A stretch of DNA of 64,000 bases from an uncultured Eubacteriales bacterium (lineage in GTDB: Bacteria > Bacillota > Clostridia > Lachnospirales > Lachnospiraceae), in the NCBI GenBank assembly GCA_900319795.1, contig ONPU01000012.1, positions 28,195-92,194 of the forward strand, given 5' to 3'. This document shows positions 16,916-24,207 of the stretch, in pieces. The translations under genes were made by a program, and so were the position numbers. Below the pieces are notes generated by a model. That model saw only the letters and a program-made list of their open reading frames with translations. It was not told where the DNA came from and did not search any database. Within the stretch, counting starts at the first letter, position 1, and each line of letters starts with the position of its first letter.

Positions 16916-18265
16916 TCACTCGACAGTAACGTCAAGGTTTTCACCGACCTGCTCCTTGAAGGAAGCGATTGCTTCGTCACGGGTCTTCTCGCCATGAGCG
17001 TATGCACGAACCTGATCTCTCCAATACAGGTTGATGGTCTCGTCATACTGTGTCAGGTTCTTGCCGTTCGCATATTCATTCGCCGGAATGAAAGCTTCGA
17101 ACATATCCTGGCCGCCGAGGAAATCAAGAGATCCGTCGGAATTTTCAAGAACTGTTCCGGAAGCGACGCAGTCCTTTGTGCCGCCTTCGCCGTTCAGAGT
17201 GCCGTTTGCCCACTTATACTGAAGGCCGTCTTCTGTGCAGTTCAGAGTGATCCAATCGATGATCTGGCCAACAGCTTCTTTCTTTGTGGAGTTCGTATTG
17301 GCCAGCAGCCATGTGCCGCCCCAGAAGAATCCGATCGGAGGAGCGCAGACAGCCCAGTCACCGTATGTGCCTTCGCCAACAGCTTCGCCGCCGCAGTTCG
17401 GAGCCAGTGTGTAGTTGATCAGCCATGCCGGTCCGAAGAAACCGAAGATCGGCTTTTCGCCTTCGCCCTTCATATCGGCGAACCATGCATCCTGCCAGTC
17501 CTGAGTATCATTTTCATAACCATTGTCATAGAGCTGCTTGGACAGATCGAGGAACGCTTCTCTCTTCGGATCGATGTTCAGAGCGCCGTCTACAACCCAG
17601 CCTGTGTCAGAGCTGTTCTCAACTGCGTGCCAGATGTCGCCGTCGCCGGAAACAATGCCGTAGCCCTTAGCCTTCAGCTCTTCAGCTGCTGCAAAGAACT
17701 GATCCCAGCTGCCGGAGCCCGCGCCGATCTTCTCAGCGACTGTAGCCGGATCATCTGTTCCCCAGACATCCTTAGCGATGCTTCTTCTGTAGATGAAAGC
17801 GCCGCCTGTTGCCTGATATCCAAGACCGACAACCTTGCCGTCCGGATTGGTTCCGATATCGACAGAGTACTGAGCGATCTTCGCGTCAGCGATTTCCTTT
17901 TCAACATCGATGCCGAGATCTTCATAAGGAGCTGCATAGCTGCTCATGTCGCCCTGTGTATATTTCAGAACGAATGCAGCTTCTGCGCAATACAGATCCG
18001 GAGCATCTTCGCCGCCGGAAGCCAGAGCCTGGTCCAGAGCCGGCTGATAAGCGCCCTCGGTTGTAGCAATGATCGTTTCCTTGATTTCATACGGGAAATC
18101 CGGATTGGCTTCTTTGAACTTCGCTACCATTCCCGGAACTTCGTCTGTGAATGTCCAAAGGTTGATGACTTCTTTTTCTGCTGCTGCAGTCGGAACTGCC
18201 ATGCCAACGAATGTTGAGCAAGCCATTGCAGCTGTAAGCAGGATCGCAAGTGCTTTACGTTTCAT
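16916..18265 (-). CDS. Family 1 extracellular solute-binding protein
   Basis: A 449-aa secreted sugar-binding protein of the CUT1 importer. The signal sequence MKRKALAILLTAAMACSTF contains a Cys but no good lipobox, so lipid anchoring is uncertain; cleavage near PTAAA is possible. The mature part has the ABC-type periplasmic fold (INLWTFTDEVPGMVAKF, then DLYCAEAAF). AAGGAGGA lies 7 bp from the chosen ATG; the longer frame to 18316 has none. Linkage to the GH3 enzyme suggests plant oligosaccharides as ligand. Confidence 0.9.
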   Translation of the reverse strand: MKRKALAILLTAAMACSTFVGMAVPTAAAEKEVINLWTFTDEVPGMVAKFKEANPDFPYEIKETIIATTEGAYQPALDQALASGGEDAPDLYCAEAAFVLKYTQGDMSSYAAPYEDLGIDVEKEIADAKIAQYSVDIGTNPDGKVVGLGYQATGGAFIYRRSIAKDVWGTDDPATVAEKIGAGSGSWDQFFAAAEELKAKGYGIVSGDGDIWHAVENSSDTGWVVDGALNIDPKREAFLDLSKQLYDNGYENDTQDWQDAWFADMKGEGEKPIFGFFGPAWLINYTLAPNCGGEAVGEGTYGDWAVCAPPIGFFWGGTWLLANTNSTKKEAVGQIIDWITLNCTEDGLQYKWANGTLNGEGGTKDCVASGTVLENSDGSLDFLGGQDMFEAFIPANEYANGKNLTQYDETINLYWRDQVRAYAHGEKTRDEAIASFKEQVGENLDVTVE

Positions 18266-18530
18266 ACTGTTCCTCCTTGGTTTTCCTTTTTTGGGTGACT
18301 CGCCTCGCGCAGTCACCAGTAGCTTGTTGAGTCCATTCTATCCCTTTAACGTTTTCGGGTGCTTTACAGAACTTGCCCCGGAGGGCACAGATCTTGCTAA
18401 AATGCACAGCAGTTTACAAATATTGCGGCGTTTTCATGTATACATTGCACAAATGTTGCGATATTGCAATCGTTTAAGGGGTTGGGCGGGGCCGGAGCAA
18501 GATTGAGCCTCACTTTTTGCGTTTCACGAA
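18266..18530. other. Upstream region of the binding-protein gene
   Basis: No gene seen. A TAGAAT hexamer on the minus strand near 18335-18340 could be the -10 of the binding-protein promoter. GTGACT..AGTCAC (18294-18315) would form a hairpin in the leader. TTGC-gatatt-GCAA near 18453-18467 is a small dyad of unknown meaning. Confidence 0.35.
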
Positions 18531-18536
18531 AGTTTT

Positions 18537-18897
18537 CCGAACTGATGGCCTCATAGCAAGCTTGGTTCGGAGTCCTCAACGAAAAATCTCCGAACTGAAA
18601 GCCTCATAGAGAGATTGCTTCGGAGTTTTTAGCGAGAAATCTCCGAACCGAAGGTCTCAAAGCAAGCTTGGTTCGGAGTCCTCAACGATTTTTCTCCGAA
18701 CTGGTGGCCTCATAGAGAGATTGGTTCGGAGTTTTTAACGAAATACCTCCGAACCGAAGGCCTCATAGCAAGCTTGGTTCGGAGTCCTCAACGAAATATC
18801 TCCGAACCGAAGGCCTCATAGCAAACTTGGTTCGGAGTCCTCAACGAAATATCCTCGAACTGGTGGTCTCATAGAGAGATTGGTTCGGAGCTTTCAA
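18537..18897. repeat. 53-bp tandem repeat array 2
   Basis: Seven units with an exact 53-bp period: CCGAAC-type starts at 18537, 18590, 18643, 18696, 18749, 18802 and 18855 (the last altered to CTCGAAC). Most units form a clear stem, CTCCGAACC with GGTTCGGAG around a 20-nt loop, followed by a 15-nt linker. TCGGAG to CCGAAC is 23 bp, the same as in array 1. Two subtypes alternate irregularly, GAAGGCCTCATAGCAAGC and TGGTGGCCTCATAGAGAGA. There is no coding potential and no spacers. Confidence 0.93.
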
Positions 18898-18956
18898 TGA
18901 ATAAGACAAACTTCAGAAGCACTTCTGACGGGCATGTCATCATAGATCCAGATATC

Positions 18957-18985
18957 TTGACATATATAATCACATATGATAATAT
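18957..18985 (+). promoter_or_regulatory. Predicted promoter of the hemolysin III-like gene
   Basis: TTGACA (18957-18962), 17 bp, TAATAT (18980-18985), just after the end of array 2 and about 98 bp before the ATG. Confidence 0.6.
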
Positions 18986-19082
18986 CAACACATCATAACA
19001 TAGTTTTTAAAACTACATAAAGTGATTCAAAGCATCAAATATGTCTTTTGGGGACTCACCCAAATGACAGAGAGGAGCCGCC

Positions 19083-19769
19083 ATGACAAGAACCATCGAA
19101 AAAACAAGATACGGAACCCTTCCGTCTACCATCTCATTGAAAATTCGGGAGCCGGGAAGCGCGCTGACACATCTCGCCGCGCTTGTTCTGCTGACCGCCG
19201 GGTCAGGACCGCTGATGATCCACGCGAAGGAAAGCGGCTCCAGGCTCACGATGGTGGGAGCCGCCATTTTCCTTATGACTTCCTGCCTGCTCTATGCCGC
19301 CAGTACGTGCTATCACACGGTGGTGCTGGACGAGCGTAGGACGACCATTTTCCGAAAAATGGATCACATTTCCATCGCCATCATGATCGCGGGAAGCTAT
19401 ACGCCGATCTGTCTGAGTTTCCTGAAGAATGTGCCGCTTCTTGTGGCGGTTTGGGTCCTGGCGGTGTTTTCTGCATTATTGAAACTTTTCTGGATCACCT
19501 GCCCGAAGTGGTTGTCTTCCGCCCTCTATCTTCTGATGGGCTGGCTCTGCGTGTTTTCATTTAAGTCGCTCCTGCTCCTGCTTCCGGCGCCTGCGTTCGG
19601 CCTGCTGCTGGCGGGCGGCGTGGCCTATTCCGTCGGCGCGGTCATTTACGCGCTGCACCCGAAGGCCTTTGACGAGAAGCATATCTACTTCGGCTCGCAC
19701 GAGATCTTCCATGTGTTCATCATGCTCGGCACGTTCTGCCACTACGAACTCCTGCTGCACTACCTGTAA
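19083..19769 (+). CDS. Hemolysin III / PAQR-family membrane protein
   Basis: A 228-aa protein with about seven transmembrane helices. Family signatures are STCYH (about residue 75), a MDHISIAIMIAGSYTP segment (around 100-113) and the C-terminal SHEIFHVFIMLGTFCHY. These supply the Ser, Asp and His residues of the predicted metal-dependent hydrolase site. The real function in bacteria is unclear; the hemolysin name is historical. The ribosome binding site is GAGAGGAG. It stands alone between array 2 and a long palindrome. Confidence 0.88.
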   Translation: MTRTIEKTRYGTLPSTISLKIREPGSALTHLAALVLLTAGSGPLMIHAKESGSRLTMVGAAIFLMTSCLLYAASTCYHTVVLDERRTTIFRKMDHISIAIMIAGSYTPICLSFLKNVPLLVAVWVLAVFSALLKLFWITCPKWLSSALYLLMGWLCVFSFKSLLLLLPAPAFGLLLAGGVAYSVGAVIYALHPKAFDEKHIYFGSHEIFHVFIMLGTFCHYELLLHYL

Positions 19770-19783
19770 ATCATTTTCTAAAA

Positions 19784-19826
19784 TAAACAAGAGAAGACGG
19801 TCCCCGTGGGATCGTCTTCTCTTGTT
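19784..19826. terminator. Bidirectional terminator
   Basis: AAACAAGAGAAGACG and CGTCTTCTCTTGTTT form a perfect 15-bp stem with A/T runs, just after the hemolysin III-like gene. Confidence 0.85.
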
Positions 19827-19839
19827 TATTTGCATAATA

Positions 19840-20083
19840 CTGCAATTGCCAAAAGTACTGCTGAGAATCATAGTATAAACAGTTCAGACATCTGCACAAG
19901 TGATTAGTACTTCTTAGCTCGTCAGGAATTGTGTTGTTCGAAAAAATCAGCACTGTTTGAGCGAAGCGAGTTTGCGATTTTTTCGAACGTTCTTAGCAAT
20001 TTCTGAGGAGCTTAGTAGTACTTCGCGCGGAAGCCGTCTGAACTGTTTATGCTATGATCTCAGAGTAACTTTTGGCATGCAAT
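19840..20083. repeat. ~240-bp imperfect palindrome (long hairpin element)
   Basis: Arms of about 110 bp (19840-19948 and 19975-20083) are reverse complements with small bulges. Matching blocks are GCCAAAAGT, ATCATAGYATAAACAGTTCAGAC, AGTACT..CTTAGCTC and TTCGAAAAAATC. The loop (19949-19974) contains TGTTTGAGCGAAGCGAG. It fills the gap between the convergent hemolysin III-like gene and trpB and has no ORF worth calling. It may be a MITE-like relic or a structured RNA. The CAGTTCAGAC block resembles the CTGTTCAGAC at the outer ends of the 298-1341 element. Confidence 0.85.
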
Positions 20084-20095
20084 AATAAATGAAAT

Positions 20096-21472
20096 TTACA
20101 GTCCCAGATCCGGAATTCCCGCGAAGCCCTTCGCAAGGTCCTCATCCGTCGGGATATAGTCATTCATTTCGCCATTATTGAATTTCTCATAAGCCACCAG
20201 ATCGAAGTAGCCGGTGCCGGTAAGTCCGAAGATAATCGTCTTCTCCTCGCCGGTTTCCTTGCATTTCAGAGCCTCGTCGATGGCCACCCGGATCGCGTGT
20301 GAAGATTCCGGTGCCGGCAGGATGCCTTCTGTTCTGCAGAAGAGTTCGGCAGCCTCGAAGACCGACGTCTGCTCCACAGCGCGGGCTTCCATTAAGCCGT
20401 CGGCGTAGAGCTGGGACAGAACCGGGCTCATGCCGTGATAGCGGAGTCCTCCGGCGTGGTTGGCGGACGGGATGAAGCCGTGGCCGAGTGTGTACATTTT
20501 CGCCATCGGGCAGACCTTGCCGGTGTCGCAGAAGTCGTAAACAAATTTGCCGCGCGTAAAGCTCGGGCAGGAGGCAGGCTCAACGGCGATGATCTGATAG
20601 TCCGCTTCCCCGCGAAGCTTCTCGCCCATGAACGGAGAAATGAGACCTCCCAGGTTCGATCCGCCGCCTGCGCAGCCGATAATGATATCGGGCTTGATGC
20701 CGTATTTGTCACAGGCTGCTTTGGTTTCCAGACCGATGATGGACTGATGCAGGAGCACCTGGTTGAGCACCGAGCCGAGTTCGTAGCGGTATCCTGGCGT
20801 CGAAGTCGCCACTTCCACCGCTTCGGAGATCGCGCATCCGAGGGAACCGGTCGTGCCCGGGAATTCCGCGTTGATCTTTCTGCCGATTTCGGTATCCATG
20901 GACGGAGACGGTGTGACATTTGCGCCGTAAGTGCGCATCACTTCCCTGCGGAACGGTTTCTGCTCGTAGGAAACCTTCACCATGTAGACCTTCAGGTCCA
21001 GTCCGAAAAATGCGCAGGCCATCGAAAGCGCTGTTCCCCACTGCCCTGCTCCGGTCTCAGTCGTCACGCCTTTGAGGCCCTGTTCTTTTGCGTAATAAGC
21101 CTGGGCGATCGCGGAGTTTAATTTGTGGCTTCCTGAGGTATTATTTCCCTCAAATTTATAGTAAATGTGTGCCGGTGTATCCAGCGCCTTCTCAAGGAAT
21201 TCGGCGTGAGTGAGGGGCGACGGGCGGTACATTTTATAAAAATTGTAAACCGGCTCCGGAATCGGAATATACTTCGTTTCATTGTCCAGTTCCTGACGGA
21301 TCAGCTCGTCGCAGAAGATCGGCTGCATATCCTCGAACTTCAGAGGCTGAAGCGTGCCAGGATGGATCAGCGGTGCGGGCTTGTTCTTCATGTCCGCGCG
21401 GACGTTATACCATGCCTTCGGGATCTCATCTTCGTTCAGATAGATCTTGTAGGGAATCTGATTCTTATTCAT
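20096..21472 (-). CDS. trpB: Tryptophan synthase beta-like PLP enzyme (TrpB2)
   Basis: A 458-aa PLP enzyme that makes tryptophan from indole and serine. It is of the longer TrpB2 type (MNKNQIPYKIYLNEDEIP start, with a YRPSPL..A segment). The PLP lysine is in GSHKLNSA, near residue 110. The phosphate-binding loop is GCAGGGSNLGG. No trpA or other trp gene is adjacent, so it may salvage free indole. AAAGGAG lies 7 bp from the ATG; a longer in-frame extension into the T-box leader is not coding. A Trp-type T-box precedes it, consistent with the assignment. Confidence 0.92.
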   Translation of the reverse strand: MNKNQIPYKIYLNEDEIPKAWYNVRADMKNKPAPLIHPGTLQPLKFEDMQPIFCDELIRQELDNETKYIPIPEPVYNFYKMYRPSPLTHAEFLEKALDTPAHIYYKFEGNNTSGSHKLNSAIAQAYYAKEQGLKGVTTETGAGQWGTALSMACAFFGLDLKVYMVKVSYEQKPFRREVMRTYGANVTPSPSMDTEIGRKINAEFPGTTGSLGCAISEAVEVATSTPGYRYELGSVLNQVLLHQSIIGLETKAACDKYGIKPDIIIGCAGGGSNLGGLISPFMGEKLRGEADYQIIAVEPASCPSFTRGKFVYDFCDTGKVCPMAKMYTLGHGFIPSANHAGGLRYHGMSPVLSQLYADGLMEARAVEQTSVFEAAELFCRTEGILPAPESSHAIRVAIDEALKCKETGEEKTIIFGLTGTGYFDLVAYEKFNNGEMNDYIPTDEDLAKGFAGIPDLGL

Positions 21473-21520
21473 AGTGACTCCTTTCCGCGCCTTCTGGCGC
21501 TTTCGGACGGAATCTTCATA

Positions 21521-21858
21521 AAATAAAAACAGACCCCGTCCACTACTTGTTGCTGTAGGGACAAGAGTCTGATTATACTCCTGCGGTGCCACCCATACTT
21601 GGCGCGTATCGCGCCCTCTCATGCATACAGCGGTCCTGCTTTTTGAAGCATCCGGTTTATATGCGGGATATTGATCACGGAGATCCCTCTCCGTCTCACC
21701 TACTGAAAAAGGATGTACTTCTTACGTTTTCTCATCCCTTAAGTTCGGTTCGCCCTCGGAAGCCCATTCACATCGCGTTTGCTGCCGCCGTCACACTCTC
21801 AGCGGCTCCCTGTAAACAAAGAGGCCATGCTACTATTTCTTCTTCAACGGTTTATCGT
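21521..21858 (-). promoter_or_regulatory. T-box riboswitch leader, tryptophan specifier
   Basis: On the minus strand the leader contains the T-box core GGGTGGCACCGC (21582-21594). Its variable base is C, which pairs with discriminator G73, as expected for tRNA-Trp. Then comes a terminator, CAGAC..GTCC with GGAC..GTCTG (21530-21571), followed by TTTTTATTT. In stem I a TGG triplet (21764-21766) in GTGAATGGGCTTCC is the likely specifier codon for Trp. Uncharged tRNA-Trp would turn on trpB2. A GCGCC-agaa-GGCGC hairpin also lies just before the trpB2 Shine-Dalgarno sequence. Confidence 0.88.
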
Positions 21859-21888
21859 ACTGTATCATACACTTTATTACTGTGTCAA
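21859..21888 (-). promoter_or_regulatory. Predicted promoter of the T-box/trpB2 transcript
   Basis: TTGACA (complement of 21883-21888), 18-bp spacer, TACAGT (complement of 21859-21864). Confidence 0.6.
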
Positions 21889-21904
21889 GCTAAAGTTTTC
21901 GTAA

Positions 21905-21937
21905 ATGCACCAGAGGGGTCTGGCACCTGTGGTGCAC
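21905..21937. repeat. REP-like palindrome (family A)
   Basis: TGCACCAGAGGGGTCTGGC followed by ACCTGTGGTGCA. This is the same unit as at 32502, 33191-33321 and 35065-35197. Confidence 0.75.
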
Positions 21938-21939
21938 TT

Positions 21940-22575
21940 TTACAGGTCGCCCGCAATATCGAGATTGACGCCTTCAAGTCCGACCCACGCGCCGTCCGCG
22001 GCTTCCGAAGCTTCGGGATGCGCGATCAGCCATTTGTTGGTCGCCCAGAGCAGCTTGTCTTCAAATGCCTTCCCGGCCGTTGCGCTCTTTCCTACATTCG
22101 TGCCCTTCGGCAGAACGACGAGAACCTTAAAGCCCTTGGCCGGATCCGTATGGCAAGGAGCATAATGAAGCGAAGTTGCGTATACTTCTACCAGCACGCC
22201 GGCCGGAACGCGGAATGCCTTGCAGTAAGAGGTATCCAGCTTGCCTTCCTTGACCTCGCCTTCTTTCGCTAGAATCAGGATGAAGTCCTCGGTTCCGAGG
22301 TTGAACTCACTGTCTCTGTGATACTCAAGGCAGTTCAGCTTCGTGTTGTGGCCGTTGCAGAAACCGAACTGTGCCGGAAGTCCGCCGTAAAGGGCCGGAG
22401 CAATTTCCGCTGCCGCGTCGAGACTCTGGATCGCCGGCTCTTCCGCCACGTAGACAACTCCTTCCGGAAGCGGTGTCGACGCGTTCAGCGCGTCGAGAAT
22501 CGGCTGCACATTGTAGCCTTCCATCACTTTGCCGTACTCTGCGAATTCCGGATCATAAATACTGTAGATCTTCAT
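21940..22575 (-). CDS. DUF4867-type protein of the pentose locus
   Basis: A 211-aa cytoplasmic protein that I place in the DUF4867 family from memory of its sequence style. Visible features are CNGHNTKLNCLEYHRDSEF (residues around 73-91), FRVPAGVLVEVYATSLHYAP and a KGFKVLVVLPKG strand, consistent with a cupin-like metal-binding fold using the His and Glu residues. Biochemical function is not known to me. It is the last gene after xylulokinase and the isomerase-family gene, so a role in sugar isomerisation, epimerisation or sugar-phosphate handling is inferred. The AGGAGG ribosome binding site is clear. Confidence 0.7.
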   Translation of the reverse strand: MKIYSIYDPEFAEYGKVMEGYNVQPILDALNASTPLPEGVVYVAEEPAIQSLDAAAEIAPALYGGLPAQFGFCNGHNTKLNCLEYHRDSEFNLGTEDFILILAKEGEVKEGKLDTSYCKAFRVPAGVLVEVYATSLHYAPCHTDPAKGFKVLVVLPKGTNVGKSATAGKAFEDKLLWATNKWLIAHPEASEAADGAWVGLEGVNLDIAGDL

Positions 22576-22597
22576 AAATCATTTCCTCCTTTTATAT

Positions 22598-22640
22598 GCA
22601 CCAAAGGGGTCAGGCACCTTTGGCACCTGACCCCTTTTAC
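22598..22640. repeat. REP-like palindrome (family A variant)
   Basis: AAAGGGGTCAGG..CCTGACCCCTTTT (22603-22637) is a perfect 12-bp stem containing the GGGGTCAGGCACC core. It lies between the isomerase-family gene and the DUF4867 gene and could act as an mRNA stabiliser or weak terminator. Confidence 0.75.
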
Positions 22641-22650
22641 ATGTCTTTGA

Positions 22651-24135
22651 TCAAGCCCAGGGATTCTCGGACGGATATCTGACGCCTGCCGGCTGGTTGT
22701 AGCCGATCTCATCCAGCGGAACACCGATGTACTTGAAGGTCTCGAACAGGTACTTGCCCCATTTGCCGAACGCAACGGCGCCGTGATGCGGGAAGCCCTT
22801 CTCGATGAGAACGTGGCGATAGAAGCGGCCCATTTCCGGGATGGCGAAGACGCCGATGGAGCCGAAGCTCTGTGTCGCAACCGGAAGAACCTCGCCTTCG
22901 GCGATGTAAGCGCGAAGCTTGCCGTCAGCCGTGCTCTGCAGTCTGTAGAATGTGATGTCGCCCGGCACGATGTCGCCTTCGAGCGTTCCGTTCGTCACTT
23001 CGATCGGAAGGCTTCTGGCCATGATCTTCTGATACTTCATCTCGTGGAACGCCAGCTTCTTTGTGCAGGTATTGCCGCAGTGGAAGCCCATGAACGTATC
23101 CTTGTGCGTATAGTTGAATTTGCCCTTGATGTCGGCTTCGTACATTTCCTTCGGGACGGAGTTGTTGATGTCGAGAAGGGTGACGACGTCATCAGAGACG
23201 ACAGTGCCGATGAATTCGGAAAGTGTTCCGTAAATATCGACTTCGCAGGAAACCGGTATGCCCTGTCCGGTCAGGCGGCTGTTGACGTAGCACGGAACGA
23301 ATCCGAACATGGTCTGGAATGCCGGCCAGCACTTTGTTGTAAGGGCGATATATTTGCGATAGCCTCTGTGTCCTTCGACCCAGTCCTTCAGAGTCAGCTC
23401 ATACTGAGCGAGTTTCGCAAGGATTTCCGGCTTCTTGTTGCCAGAGCCGAGGTCTTCTTCCATGCTCTTGACGACTTCCGGAATTCTCTCGTCGCCTTCA
23501 TGCTTCAGGAAGGATTCATAGAGATCCAGTTCGGAGTTCTCTTCGATCTCAACACCGAGGTTGTAGAGCTGCTTGATCGGAGCATTGCAGGCCAGGAAGT
23601 TCTGCGGACGCGGACCGAAGGAAATGATCTTCAGGTTCTGCAGCGCATAGACAGCCTTCGCGACCGGAATGAAGTCATGGATCATATCGGCGCATTCTTC
23701 AGCGTCACCGACCGGATATTCCGGGATATAAGCCTTGACATTTCTCAGCTGCAGGTTGTAGCTTGCATTCAGCATGCCGCAGTAAGCATCGCCGCGGTCA
23801 GAGCAAAGAACTGCATTGTTCTCTTCCGCTGCCGCCACAAACATCTTCGGGCCGTCAAAGTGCTTTGCAAGAAGAGTCTCGGAAATTTCCGGACCGAAGT
23901 TGCCGAGGAAGACGCACAGAGCGTTGCAGCCCGCTGCCTTGATGTCCTCAAGAGCGTTGACCATATCGATCTCGCTTTCGATGATCGTGATCGGACATTC
24001 ATAGATATCCGCCGCATCGTATTTCTCGCTGTAGGCCTTCGCAAGGGCAGCTCTTCTCGAAATCGTAAGGGAAGCGGGGAAGCAGTCACGGCTGACGCCG
24101 ACAATACCTATTTTGATGACCGGTGAATTGTTCAT
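22651..24135 (-). CDS. L-fucose/L-arabinose isomerase-family protein
   Basis: A 494-aa cytoplasmic protein of the ketol-isomerase superfamily that includes FucI and AraA. Visible segments are KIGIVGVSRDCFPASLT at the N-terminus, FGPRPQNFLACNAP mid-protein, and HCGNT followed by FYRLQSTADGK in the C-terminal half, where the metal ligands of this fold lie. It should interconvert an aldose and a ketose. With xylulokinase next to it and no xylA in the window, it probably feeds a ketopentose to the kinase; the true substrate is not clear. AAAGGA ribosome binding site. It is in the operon xylB - this gene - DUF4867. Confidence 0.82.
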   Translation of the reverse strand: MNNSPVIKIGIVGVSRDCFPASLTISRRAALAKAYSEKYDAADIYECPITIIESEIDMVNALEDIKAAGCNALCVFLGNFGPEISETLLAKHFDGPKMFVAAAEENNAVLCSDRGDAYCGMLNASYNLQLRNVKAYIPEYPVGDAEECADMIHDFIPVAKAVYALQNLKIISFGPRPQNFLACNAPIKQLYNLGVEIEENSELDLYESFLKHEGDERIPEVVKSMEEDLGSGNKKPEILAKLAQYELTLKDWVEGHRGYRKYIALTTKCWPAFQTMFGFVPCYVNSRLTGQGIPVSCEVDIYGTLSEFIGTVVSDDVVTLLDINNSVPKEMYEADIKGKFNYTHKDTFMGFHCGNTCTKKLAFHEMKYQKIMARSLPIEVTNGTLEGDIVPGDITFYRLQSTADGKLRAYIAEGEVLPVATQSFGSIGVFAIPEMGRFYRHVLIEKGFPHHGAVAFGKWGKYLFETFKYIGVPLDEIGYNQPAGVRYPSENPWA

Positions 24136-24207
24136 AGTTTTTCCTTTCTTTCTTTTTGAAAATGAAGTATGTAAATTGTTTCCAAATTCCGTTTTAAAAA
24201 TGTTCCG

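Noticed and set aside
18266-19082. tRNA or small RNA gene in the wide gap around array 2
   Set aside because: No cloverleaf or terminator-bounded unit was seen; only the array and two promoters are supported.
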